The notes under the pieces are model-generated. The model did no database searches, was not told the origin of the DNA, and saw only the letters and a list, made by a program, of their open reading frames with translations. DNA of 64,000 nt, from positions 71,907,667-71,971,666 of the forward strand of contig CM070715.1 in the NCBI GenBank assembly GCA_036346275.1, read 5' to 3'. The DNA is from Otatea glauca (taxonomy: Eukaryota; Streptophyta; Magnoliopsida; Poales; Poaceae). Below, one piece after another: positions 38,757-50,310 of the stretch (its first letter is position 1; each line of letters begins with the position of its first letter). The position numbers were made by a program, and so were the translations under genes.

Positions 38757-39960
38757 ATGGTGAATACTGAGGAACAACAAGCTTCAGAAGTGGATCTGCG
38801 TAATGACAACCCCAATGACGGAGGCAGCCCTCAACCACCGCCAGTAGACATGCAGAATCTAGGAGCATTTCTGGCAACGCAGACTAACTCGATGCAGCAT
38901 AATGATGCAAAGAGATGCAAGAGATGACCAACGCAAAGAAGAAACAACAACAACCTCAGAGCTCAAAACAACCATGGTGGACCCCGACCTCACTCAAAGC
39001 TATCAGATTTTATGAGGACTAGGCCACCAACCTTCTCAGGAAATGTGAATCCTTTGGAAGCCGATGACTGGCTTAGGACTATTGAGAAGAAGCTGCACAT
39101 CACTCAGTGTGAGAGCAATGAGAAGATGCTCTACGCCTCTCATCAATTGGAAGGAACCGCCGCAGAATGGTGGGAGAATTACTGTGCCGCTCATGGAGCC
39201 CCACAGGAGATAACCTGGGAGGAGTTTACTAATGCTTTCCGCCAGTACCATGTCCCGGAGGGAATGATGGACCTTAAGAAGGAAGAGTTCAGAGCTTTGA
39301 AGCAAGGAGGCCAACCAGTGGCCGAATACTTGAACAAATTTACTCAGTTAGCTCGCTATGCCCTCAAGACGAGCGACGGATAAAGCTAGGCGCCTCGCTT
39401 CATGAAGGGACTGAACTCAGACTACAGTGGGATGATTACCCACAATTTCCCAGATTTTCGTGAGTCGTAAATAAGGCTTTGATCCTAGAAGATAAGCGCA
39501 AAGAGCTAGGTGAAACCGTAAGCGCTTGATGAATAATCGGTGGACGCCCAAACCATCTACGCTTGAGGATGTCACCACAAAGAATTTGCTAGATTCCAAC
39601 CACTAGCCGGAAACAAGACATCAACCCTCGCACCTCGCCCGCCAATCGAGCTTTGACACCAAAGACAGGCAACAATGCACCAGAGGAAATCAAGAATCCG
39701 CAGTGAAGAGATGCTATACTTGCAATGAGCCGTGGCACTTTTCAAATAGGTGTCCACGTAAGGAGGCATCACGCCATTCGTTTCAACCTGGGAACAACAC
39801 CCGCTAAAGCACCAAAGATCGAGGAAATCGTGCACCAAGCCAAGCCGAGCAATACCGCAATCAACAAAGGCGTGGAAGGATCAACCACATCACCGATGGA
39901 GCTCAAGAGGCAACGGACGTCAGATCGGGTAAGTTTCGTCAACTCAAGACTGCTATAGTT
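38757..39960 (+). pseudogene. gag: gag of element C
   Basis: ATG at 38757 gives MVNTEEQQASEVD and a Gln/Pro-rich start. A frame change near 38930 leads into PPTFSGNVNPLEADDWL (about 39027). A clear Retrotrans_gag domain follows: GTAAEWWENY, EEFTNAFRQYHVPEGMMDLK, GGQPVAEYLNKFTQLARYA. It stops at 39381 and continues in another frame. A zinc knuckle CYTCNEPWHFSNRC (CX2CX4HX4C) lies at about 39714-39755. Gag forms the virus-like particle and binds element RNA. One uninterrupted stretch of 124 codons survives. Confidence 0.85.
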
Positions 39961-40099
39961 TTGTTTGATTCGAGCTTCAGATTCGCTTGTTTCTCAAAGT
40001 TTTGCAACCAAGAATGGATTTAAGGTGGTGAATCTTAAGTGTGTGCTTAGTCCAAGCCCCGAGCTTAGATCTAGCCTTGGGTGTTTGGGAGCTGTTGCT

Positions 40100-43000
40100 T
40101 ATGGATGGGATAGAATTCTAGCTTAATCTTATCTTGATAGATGCGCAATCCCTAGATGTCATCCTTGGAATGGATTGGCCGTCAAAGCATAAGGTCGTTT
40201 TGGATTGTGGCCAAGGATCGTGACTTTGGAAGGCCCTAGTGGCAAGAAAGTAGAGTTTCAAGCGACCGCAGCTCGAGATGGGCGCTTAATGGTCAACAGC
40301 GGAAAGCCATCAAGATGGAAGATGTGCCAAGAGCTGTGAATACCCGATGTGTTTCCGTAAGATTTGCCGTGATTGCCACCGCATCGTGATATCGAAGTTC
40401 GTGATTGAATTAGCACTGTGACAGACCGATATCAAAGAGACCATATCGGATGCCTACCGACGAGTTAGTGGAAATGAAGAAGCGATTGAGGAACCGCAAG
40501 AAAAAGGTTTCATTAGACTAAGTTCATCACCGTGGGGAGCCCCGGTTTTGTTTGTTCGTAAAAAGGACGGAAGTCTTAGAATGTGCATCGATTATCGTGG
40601 CATCGAATGAAGTAACGATCAAGAATAAGTATCCGCTGCCCGTGATCGATGACTTATTTGATCGCTTAAGAGGAGCTGAGTTTTCCAAGATAGATCTTCG
40701 CTCGATACCATCGCTTGAAGATCCGAGCAGAGGATGTACCTAAGACCGCATTTTCTACGCGATATGGACATTATGAGTTCACAAATCATGTCATTTGATT
40801 GACTAATGCCCCAAAGATATTTCATGAACATGATGAATAAGGTTTTCATGGAATATTTGGATAAGTTTGTTGTAGTCTTCATAGACGATATCTTGGTTTA
40901 CTCAAGACAGAGGAAGAGCATGCGTAACATCTCGTAATGGTTTTAGACAGTCACGAGAGCATCACTATATGCAAAGTTTAGCAAGTGTGAATTCGAAGGA
41001 GAAAGTCGAATTTTGGGTCATGTAATGACTACCAAAGGAGTCGCAGCTTGATCCCAAAGAAAGTGGATGCAAGGTTGCATTGGGAGCCACCAAGTCCGCT
41101 ACTCGATTCGTAGTTTTCGGGAATGGCGGATATTACCGCCGGTTCATAGAGGATTCTCAACAATTGCTAAACCCTTGACACAGCTTGTTGAAGAAAGAAA
41201 AGAAGTTCGCATGGACGCCAGAGTGCGAGAAAAGTTTCATGGAATTAAAGAAGCGCTAACAACAATTTCCGTATTAGTGTTGCCGATGTGCGTAATGGAT
41301 TTGACATTTATCGCGATGCTTCAAGCAAGGCTTGGGATGCGTGTTAATGCAGAAGGCAAAGTTGTTGCTTATGCGCCGAGACGCTTAAGACCGCATGAAG
41401 TGAATTACCCAACGCATGATTTGGAATTAGTCAGTAGTGCATGCTTTAAAGATATGGCGCCATTATCTCATAGGAAATAGATGTGAGATATATACGCACC
41501 ATAAGAGCCTCAAATACATATTCACTCAAGTCGATCCAATATGAGACAAATAAGGTGGCTAGAGCTAATTAAGGATTATAATGTGGGAATCCATTATCAT
41601 CCCGAAAAGCCAATGTGGTGGCGATGCTCGAGTCGAAAGAGCCATAACGCAAAAACATTGACAATGGAGGATCAACCGAATTATGCAAGGAATTTCGAAA
41701 CTAAGGTTGGAAGTCGTTCAAGGAATGGTAGTCGACTTGAAGTAAAGCCAACGCTGAAGATCGATTAGAGAAGACCGTAAGGATGACGATAAAATTTCTA
41801 AGATCAAAGTTAAAAAGAAGAAGGCTTAGTCTGTAGATTTCACTGACGAGCAAGGAACCATGTTCTTCAAAGGCCGAATTTGTGTGCTTGATAAAAGGAA
41901 CTAAAGAAATTGATTCTTGAGGAGGCTCATGATTCTAAGTACTGATTCATCCAGAAGTGCCAAGATGTACCAGATTTGAAAGAGAGATTTTGGTGGCCTA
42001 ACATGAAGCGTGAAGTAGCCGAACATGTTGCTTTATGCGACGATGTCGAGGGTAAAAGCCATGCATCAAAGACCACTGGTCCATGCGTACCGCTAAAAAT
42101 TCCTAATGGAGGTGGAAGAAATCGAATGGATTTTATCACCGGTCTACCTAAGACTCGTAAAGGTTACGATTCCATTTGGGTTATAGTGGATCGCCTAACC
42201 AAGGTCGCCATTTCATCCCAAAGAAAGACCACCTACGCCGAGATCGCTTGGCGTAATTGTACATGTCAAGGATTGTATGTCCGCATGGAGTGCCAAAGAA
42301 GATTGTGTCGCATGAGGTACCCAATTTACCTCGAGATTTTGGAATAAGTTGCACGAAGCAATGGGAACCCGTCTCAATTTTAGTACAAAGATATCACCCG
42401 CATGCATGGTCGATCGAAAGAGTAAATCAGATTTTGAAGATATGTTGAGAGCTTGTGTTTCAGCGTATGCTACATCTTGGGATAAATGTTTGCCATACGC
42501 AGAATTCAGTTATAATAATAGTTATCAAGCTAGCCTACGATGTCACCATTCGAGGCATTGTATGGACGTGCTTGTCGTGACTCGCTGAATTGGAATGAAA
42601 CGAGAGCGCTTGGTGTTTGGACCGATATCCTCAAGAGGCGTAAAGTCAAGTTGCAATGATCGAGAGAGGTTGAAGATAGCACACCAAGACAAAAAAGCTA
42701 CGCAGATAATCGTCGCCGAGATTTGAGTTTTGAACCGTAAGATCATGTGTATCTCGTGGTTACCCTCTTAAGGGCGTTAAAAGATTTCACGTTAAAGGGA
42801 AGCTTGCACCAAGATATGTTGGTCCGCTCAAGATTCTCGAGCCGCCGAGGAGAGGTAGCTTATCGCTTAGAATTGCCTCACCCCTTGGCAGAGTGCATGA
42901 TGTATTCCATGTGTCGCAGCTTAAGAAGTGTCTCGAGTGCCAATGAACAAACCCCGCTGGATGCGATAGAGCTGCAAGAAGATTTGACTTATAAAGAGCA

Positions 43001-43143
43001 ACCGATCGTAATTTTGATGTTATGGAGCGCAAGACCGTAAACAAGTCTATTCGCTTTGCAGAGTTCAAGGAGCAATCATTCAAAGTGAAGCCACTTGGGA
43101 GCGAGAAGAAGATTTAAAGTCGAATTCCGAACCTATTCTATAG
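40100..43143 (+). pseudogene. pol: pol of element C: protease, RT, RNase H, integrase, chromodomain
   Basis: The protease end is marked by DVILGMDW (40155-40178). RT begins EKGFIRLSSSPWGAPVLFVR (about 40500), continues with KNKYPLPVIDDLFDRL and reaches the active site VFIDDILVYS (about 40874-40903). RNase H shows KVVAYAPRRLRPHEVNYPTH (about 41360-41420). Integrase shows FWWPNMKREVAEHV (41986) and MDFITGLPKTRKGYDSIWVI (about 42126-42185). A later segment reads SQLKKCL (about 42918). The C-terminus is a chromodomain ending SNHSKSEATWEREEDL (about 43071-43117), with a stop by 43143. At least a dozen frame changes occur, many at family CAG/CTG sites. As read it is a pseudogene, but it may be intact in the real genome. 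Confidence 0.88.
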
Positions 43144-43170
43144 TTAGCCCCAATCTCTGCCGAGATTCTC

Positions 43171-43182
43171 ATAAGGGGGAGG
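43171..43182 (+). other. Polypurine tract of element C
   Basis: ATAAGGGGGAGG lies immediately before the 3' LTR start at 43185. Confidence 0.8.
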
Positions 43183-43184
43183 TT

Positions 43185-46100
43185 TGTAACATCCCAAAAT
43201 TCAGCTTAATTAAGTTTTATTTGCTTAATTGTGCATTTGTGATTTTCTCGAATTTATTTGGATTTTTCTCGATTTATTTGAATTAAATTCAAATCAAGTT
43301 TATTGCCTTTATTCAAATCTATTTAAATCTGCAAAGTTAAAATAAAGTTTTGCCAAAAATATTTTATTTGAGTCCGTAATGTCTCAAAGTATTTTTGAGA
43401 TTTTTCCGGATTTTTCATGATAGTTTTATTGCCCAAAATAAATAAAATGAATTTCGGGATTATGTTAATTGGAAATCCTTTAAAACCAGAGTGAATAAGA
43501 GCGGGCCGCCCATGCAATCGCGGCGCCCAGATAGCCCGTGCGGCGGCCCGCTTCGCCAAAACCCTAGGCCTAAGAAATCCCGACCGTTGGATCGAGACCC
43601 AACGCCGAGATCTCGCCGCGCCGTTGAGCGCCAGGTCGTTGATTGAGCGACGCGCGGACGCCCCGGATGAAGCCGCTGCCTTCCCGAAGTCGCCGCCGAG
43701 TCCGCCGCCACGAGCCGCCTTCGAGTCCGGGCCGACACGCCTTCCCGTAGCTATTTAAGGCGCCGACGCGGCACGGAACTCCTCACCTCGCCCGCGCATC
43801 TTTCCAAAGCCCGAGGCTCGTGGTCGCCGCTGCTCGCACGAGAGAGCTCGCCGGAGTGAAGGTCCTGCCGTGGTGGTTTCGCCGGTTTCATCGCCGCCGC
43901 TGATCTTTCGCCGCCCCGCCGCCATCGAGATCGCCAAACCGCGCCGCCGGATCCGTGAAGAGTTGTCGCCGCTTCATCGCCGAACGCCGTAGCCGAGGTC
44001 TTCGCTCACGCCCGGTGGAGTTGCGCCGCCGCCGCCGCCATCGCCACGCTGAAGCTTTGGAAGCCGCTGGATCTCCAAAGAAGGGTCAAGATCGTGCACG
44101 CCGCCGCGCGAACGTGAACGCCTTTGGTAAGCGCCGACCGTTAGATCTAGATCCCGCGGCGGTGTGTGCGCCACGCCGCGTGAGATCGGTAGCCGTCCGA
44201 TCAAACCTGCGCGCTCTAGATCGCACCGCCGCTGTAACCAATCGTGACTCGCCGCGTGTCGGGCGCAAGCATCGAGGCGCATGGACGCGTCATGGTGAAC
44301 CAACCCAACGCCGTGGACCGGGTCTATACGCCGGGACACGTGGCAGCGTCCGATTGGTTTGAATCAGGGCTGATGTCACACTGACGTCATAAATCAGTTT
44401 TTCAGAATTAAAACAAATCTGTTAAATTCGAATTTCTGATTTTCTGATTTCAGTATTTATTTCAAACTTCAAAAGGCTATATCTTTTGCATCGTAACTCG
44501 GATTTGAGTGATTCCAGTTTCTAAAATTTTTTAAAATTGAGATCTATTTAATGGTGAATTTTATTTGATTTTTGGAGTTCAATTGCTCTCTGTTTTGGTA
44601 TTTATTTGCTTTCCTTCTTCGGTACGCGTAGACGTTGAATTGTGCGACGCTCGAGGAAGATCCAAAGAACTCAAGAGCAAACTCCAGATCAAGATCAGGA
44701 CCTATTCCAAGGCAAGTTGTGCTTTGATCATGTTGAACCCATGTTTGTAAAATTGCTATGTTTGATTTACACTATTGCATATATTTCAATTATACAACTG
44801 TTTCAAATTAGTTTGGGCTTAGCTAAAATGCCAGATTGATCTATACCCTACCTTGTCATTGTATGCCATGATCCATTGTCACCCTAGATTGGTTTAACAT
44901 AGTTGATTAATGACTATAATCAACATTGGAGGTTTAGTTCGTAATAGTTGCTTAGCCATGCCACGTCATCACATGTGTCAGAATCATTGATAATTAATCT
45001 TGATTAATGGTATATGGAACAATGTTATGAACTTGTGTGTCATGTGGGATCACACGATGAGATTGAGTTGTTGTGGCGAGTCATGTCACGCAACGATGTT
45101 GATTTGTTGATGGCACGTGGTGCTTGGTAATCAACGGGGTGATAATAACTTAGATTGGGGCAAGTGGCAAGGGGCGAGGAGGCCAAGGTGGGCCCGATGG
45201 GCAGATGGTATGTGGATGTCTTGCCTTGATCACACTAAGGACTTAACCTTGCAAGCCTTTGACTCGAGTCAATCATGCAACCACATGTCCGTATGGGCCA
45301 CTTAGCCGAGTAATTTGTAATGTCTTAATCTTGATACTATCGTGGTCGGTGTGAGTTCCCGAGTTATGGTGTAATTCACATGGCGCAAGAGGGGGCCCCG
45401 GATGTGGTTTACAGATCCGCCAAAGGTTGAAACCTTAGCGGTAGTATCGGGTTAAGATAGAGCATTGTAAAGGCTTTGTTATAATCTCTCGCCTTTGTGG
45501 TGTTTGGTTGTATCACGGGTAAAGTGCATAACCTCTGCAGAGTGTGAAACTATTCGGATAGCCGTGCTTTCATGTATTGAGCAATGCTCGGAATTACAGC
45601 TTAAGGGTTAGTTTAATAAATTGACAACTTGGTTGGGATGGCAGATTGCTATATAGAAGATTGGAACTTGATTTAGGATTGGAAACTTGGTTTACTTGAG
45701 AAATACTGAATTTATTTATTATTGCTATTCGTTTTACATTCTTTACAATCTATTATTGTATTTGTTCATAAATGCCGCTTATTGCAAAATAGCCATGATA
45801 GCCTATCCTTTGGAATAAGCCTTACATATAGATAAATAGAATCGCATTCTCGGCACAACTTGTTGAGTGCTTTAAGTACTCACCCTTGCCAAACAACAAT
45901 AATCAACAGCTTGAAGAATCTACACTGTGTTGGAAGATGAGGTCCAAGAAGACACGAGTCATTAGGGTCCGAGCCTTGTTGGTTGCCCGTGGTGAACTCG
46001 ATGAGCTATCTACGCTTCTACTTTCCGCGCTTAATTATTAGTTTATATTCTCGCCTTGCCTGCGTGGCTTAATAATGTAAGTTGGTCATAAGATCATACA

Positions 46101-46248
46101 TTTAGCTATATCAATAAATGAACTATTATTCTATTATCGTTGTGTATGATGTGATATGTACCAATGTTAAACTGTGTGCACTAGCGTTGATCCTGGGACT
46201 AGTGCGGTAAACACAGTGGGTTCGAATCAGTGGATTCGGGTCCTTACA
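43185..46248 (+). repeat. 3' LTR of element C (3064 bp)
   Basis: It is nearly identical to 34484-37544. Most visible differences between the two are at CAG or CTG in one copy. The GC-rich frames at 43460-44362 are not genes. Confidence 0.93.
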
Positions 46249-46253
46249 CCATA

Positions 46254-47121
46254 GGAGTCATCACCGGCTTCCCATCAAACATATCGAAGCGCTTTAGGTG
46301 GTCCCGGGTGTACTTACCTTAATGTAAGAAGGTACCCTCCCGAGTCTACTTGATTTGAAAGCCGAGGAAGTAGCTCAACTCGCCCAGCATGCTCATCTCA
46401 AACTTTGCGCTCATCACCTAAAAAAATTGAGACACAAGAGAGTACGAAGAGCTACTAAAGATAATATCGTCCACATAAATCTAGACGAGAAGGAAATGAG
46501 AATCCTGGTGTCTGATGAACAGAGTTTTGTCTATTATACCCATCTTGAAACTATGGCTGAGAAGATAGGACTTAAGCCTCTCATACCATGCTCTAGAGGC
46601 CTGCTTAAGTCCATACAAAGCTTTGGAAAGCTTGAAGACATAGCTTGGGTACTTTGGGTTCTCGAATCCTTAAGTTTGCTTGACATAAATCTCTTCCTCA
46701 ATATAGCGTTTGAGGAATGCACTCTTGACATCCATTGATAAAGCTTGAAGCCTTTGGAAGCAAAGAATGCAAGCAGGATCCTAATCACCTCTAGTCTAGC
46801 CACAAGGGCAAATGTCTCCTCAAAGTCAAGACCCTTAACTTGAGAAAAGCCCTGTGCAACTAGCATAGTCTTGTTCCTAATGACAACCCCATCCTCACTC
46901 TGCTTGTTTTTGAACACCTACTTGGTCCCAATGACATTATGACCAGATGGGCGCTCTAGAAGCTGCCAGACTTTGTTCCTCTCGAAGTTTTCAAGTTCCT
47001 CATGCATAGCATTAATCCAAGACTCGTCAGATAATGCATGAGTAACATCCTTCGGCTCAAAAGAGGCAACAAAGGTAGAGTGAATGCAGAAAGAAGATAA
47101 GCCTGATTTTGAGTGTGTCAT
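46254..47121 (-). pseudogene. pol: SIRE reverse transcriptase, N-terminal and active-site part
   Basis: On the minus strand it starts near the integrase/RT linker with MTHSKSGLSSF, then FEPKDVTHALSDESWINAMH, WQLLERPSGHNVIGTK and VFKNKQSEDGVVIRNK. LVAQGFSQVKGLDFEETFA follows. After frame changes it reaches the catalytic IYVDDIIF at about 46460-46485, then FEMSMLGELSYFLGFQIK and KPVMTPM. It breaks at the CCATA duplication where element C is inserted. This is the RVT_2 domain of Copia elements. Confidence 0.88.
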
Positions 47122-47149
47122 ACTCTCAAATAGATCAACAATGACCTAA

Positions 47150-47470
47150 TCAGGTGGATGAGAACATTGAATATGGTGCGGAGGTCCAGATGTTAAAGCT
47201 TACCTCGAAAGAGTCATCGATAAGCTGAGAAACAGAAAGCAAATTATACTGCAGCTTACTCACTAAGGCAACGTCTTTAAGAATGAAATTGTCATTAATG
47301 CAGACAGTACCTTTGGCAATGACTCTATCTAATGAAACATCCCTAAAAGTGATCAACTTATCACCGGGGGCTCGGACTAGGGAAAAGAAACAACAAGAGT
47401 CTCTGGTCATGTGACGAGAACAATCGGAGTCTACAATCCAAACCACTCTCTCCCCATCTGACAAACCTTA
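47150..47470 (-). pseudogene. SIRE protease region, fused to the RT linker by an integrase deletion
   Basis: The minus strand encodes WIVDSDCSRHMTRDSCCFFS, followed by ITFRDVSLDRVIAKGT and VALVSKLQYNLLSVSQLID. This is the retropepsin and pre-integrase segment of Copia elements. The active site is normally D-S-G; here it reads D-S-D, which would be expected to impair it. After VSFN the sequence jumps within about 40 bases to the end-of-integrase linker. The catalytic integrase core (several hundred residues) is therefore missing. Confidence 0.8.
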
Positions 47471-47897
47471 TCAAGACATAAGAGAGAGAGATGACTCAGT
47501 ACTGGGATAAAGTAAAGATCTAGGAACCTAATACTGAACCACACGACGTCTCAAAGTACTATCCACAAAAGAAGAAGACTGGACTCTAGTGTCTCCCTGA
47601 CACTCAACTCTCACAAGATCAGAAACAGTATTGGCAGAAGATTTAGGAGCTGTACTGGGTTGGCCCACTGTGGTGAAAAGGCCAGACCATCCCAGTGAGG
47701 CTGCCTAAATCTCGTACCAGAAAACACCTCACGCCACTGATATCTACCTCGATGGGAAAAACGAGGAATATTAAGAGGATGGCGGAAAGACTAACCATGA
47801 GTAGCTCCAGAACTAAAACTCGATCAACACCAAAACCGAGTCCCGAACGCCGCTAAAAACAGCGACTCTCTATCCTCGCCTAGAAGCGGCAGGTGCC
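47471..47897 (-). other. SIRE gag-protease interval, heavily disrupted
   Basis: No frame longer than a few dozen codons crosses this stretch, although family position implies it once linked gag to protease. Short stop-containing pieces rich in Arg, Ser and Pro are visible. I cannot assign a domain. Confidence 0.4.
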
Positions 47898-50238
47898 TTA
47901 GGAGCACTCGTAACTGGGATGACCCTGAATACCCCTAAGGGCATGAACACGCTCACGCCTTGAGATCTTGGTGTGCCTGAAGTAAAAATCTACTAGATGC
48001 CCATCCTTCTGACAGAAGGTGCATGTATACTTTGCCTTGCTAGAGGCATAAGCAACAGGAGGTGCAACCTTCTGGTCAGAGATCCCATGGACAACCCCAG
48101 CAGGCCTAAACAAAGTAGTGCTCACCCTGAGAGCAATCACAATCTCACCACTCTTGGAGCCACGCATAATGGTAGGAGGATGAGTCCTAGCGTGCTCCAA
48201 GTAGTCAAATCCTAGACCTTGATTAAATTGACTAATCTTGGACTGGTTTAGGATGAGATTGAGCTTCTTCTTGCCTCCTACAAACTTCTTAAGAGTGCTC
48301 ATGAGATACTCACACTCCTGGAAGAGAGAGGAACAGGAAGAACAGGGGAAAGAAGAAGAAGAAGAACCAGAAAGAGAAGAACTACCAGCATGTGCATTTT
48401 TCTCCCTCAGCACGGCTGCCTCAACCTTTAGGGCCTCACAAGAAACGCAATGGGTATTTCTAATCCTAAGGGTCTGGGCCTCTAGCTTCTTCCTAAGTTC
48501 GACCTGGATTTCATCCAAGTCCCCCTCAATCTCAGCACATCGCAAGCAACTTTGTTGTGACTAGCTAGTAAGTCCTTAGCAAGTTTAGCACACTTGACAT
48601 TTAAGGATTCATTGTCAAGTTTTAGTTACCTACAGCCCTCACATGAGCTGACTGAGTCCTTAGAAGCATGCAATTCAAGTTCGTCATTTCTAGTTGAGAG
48701 CTTCCTAAGGTGAGTGCTCATGGCATCAATCTCAGTAAGTAATTTAGGATAATTTTGACATGAGGGAGTAGAGTGAGTATGAAGAAAACTAGTATCGACA
48801 GGAATAGTATCAACAGAACTAGTGCTAGCATTCTTCAACCTTAGACCATCAAGTTCAGCAAGCACACTATCATGCATGGTCCTTAGATTCTCTAGCTCCA
48901 CAAGCAAGGCATCACACAAAGAATAGTCATCAGTGACTCGGGAGAGAGAAGATATAAGAGAAGCTAACTCCCGTGTCAAGGTACCTACTTCCTTCTCTAG
49001 CTCCATACACCTAGCTCTAGCTCTAGCATATAATTTTTCTAGCTTGCAGAAAGCTTCATTGAGCTGGTCATGGGAGGGTACCTCGTTCGAGTCACTGTAG
49101 AGCTCAGAGTCGCTGATTCCATTGGCGTCTGCCATGAAGCACATACCAGTGAAGTAGTCGCCGCCTTTCTATTCTTGCGGATCATACTCGCCTTCATCGC
49201 TCTAGGCCTCTATGTCGGAGAGGTTGATGTCATCGAGTTCGTCGAGGACGCGGTGGAAGAGCTTCTTGTTCTTCGAGAAGTTGCGGTACTTCTTCTCGTA
49301 CGCTGGGTCACGAGCTGGAGGGTTCTTGTTGTTGCGGTTCTTCTTGGTGTAGTCGTTCTTGCCCGAACCGTCGGCGTCGTTCTTGCCCTTCTCCAGCTTG
49401 GGTCAGTTTGCCCAAATGTGGATGGGGCCACCACACTCGAAGCAAGTGATCGTGCCACCTCTCTTCCTCTCTCTCACCCTCTTGTATGCATGAGAGAATT
49501 TGCGAACCAAAAGAGCAAGCTCATTTTCTGGAAAATTTTTCAGTTGGTCATCGCTTTGTTCGCAAAGGGCGGAGAGGGAAAAACTAGCAGAAGAATCAGA
49601 GATGGATGCAGTGGGATCGGAGACCAAGGCCATCGACTGAGATTTTGTCTTACGAGAGACTACGTCAATCTCATGAGTCTTGAGTCAGGAATAAAGCCCG
49701 TCAAGAGTCAGAGTTGATAAGTCGGTAATGTCCTTGATGGTGGTCACCTTCATCTCCCAAACTCGAAGATCGAGTGCGGTTAAGAAATGTCGAGCATTAC
49801 AGAGTCAGGGTATATGCAACCGACTTCTCGGAGGTTGTTAAAAATCTTCGTAAAATGACCAAAGCACTCGTCAAGACTCTCACCAACATGTTGTTCAAAC
49901 TTGTTGTACTCACGCTTGAATTGATCTTGTCTCACTGTCTTGATTTGGGTGGTACCCTCATGGTAAGCATCGAGGGTTACCCAAATCTGATGAGTAGAAC
50001 GGAGGTGAGAAATCGTATCATACTCACTGCAGCTAAGACCCTGTATGATTATGTTCCTTGCCTTAGCGTTCACCTCAACATCAGCCATATTGCCGGCCGT
50101 GACGTTTTGATCGGCAGGAACCTCATACGGGAGTTTCACCTCTTGCCATATCAGGAAGCCCTGGGCAGTGATGTATGACTCCATCTGGGACTTCCAAAAA
50201 GGAAAATCAACTCCAAAAAAAATGGGAGGCTTGGTCAA
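47898..50238 (-). pseudogene. gag: SIRE gag with two zinc-knuckle regions and coiled coil
   Basis: On the minus strand the start is MTKPPIFFGVDFPFWKSQ at 50238. A Copia UBN2/gag domain follows (GLSCSEYDTI, KTVRQDQFKREYNKFEQHVG) to 49780. A second open segment (49633-49403) holds the knuckle CFECGGPIHIWAN (about 49404-49444). Its last cysteine is replaced by a TGA stop. A coiled-coil part (49144-48626) reads LNEAFCKLEKLYARARARCM and ELEKEVGTLTRELASL. A last open segment (48545-47898) has a Ser/Cys-rich tract and a second knuckle-like CTFCQKDGHLVDF. Long gag with a coiled-coil extension is usual in SIRE elements. It is split into four frames as read. Confidence 0.82.
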
Positions 50239-50310
50239 GATTTATGAAAGAGCAAATGAGATGGAGTAAATGCTCTTTATGACTCCATATGGGACTTCCA
50301 AAAAGGAAAA
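50239..50310 (-). other. Scrambled gag/LTR junction with two out-of-place duplications
   Basis: GAGCAAATGAGATGGAGTAA at 50249-50268 repeats LTR sequence from about 50396. GACTCCATATGGGACTTCCA at 50281-50300 repeats gag sequence from 50179. The normal primer site and LTR end TGAAGGATCG are absent; the LTR resumes near its base 20. See findings. Confidence 0.75.

Larger units (their letters stand above)
34484..46248 (+). mobile_element. Ty3/Gypsy chromovirus C (Tekay-like), full structure, 11.8 kb
   Basis: Two LTRs (34484-37544 and 43185-46248) begin TGTAACATCCC and end TCCTTACA. They are flanked by a perfect 5-bp duplication CCATA at 34479-34483 and 46249-46253. The interior has a primer-binding site, ORF0-like leader, gag with a CCHC knuckle, protease, RT, RNase H, integrase, chromodomain and polypurine tract. 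The element is inserted in the RT coding region of SIRE element F, opposite in orientation. Structurally it is complete, but every coding region is frameshifted as read. Confidence 0.95.

Noticed and set aside
49070..49717. 215-codon plus-strand frame rich in Val/Leu
   Set aside because: It overlaps the gag coiled coil and zinc knuckle of the SIRE element on the minus strand, which has clear family motifs.
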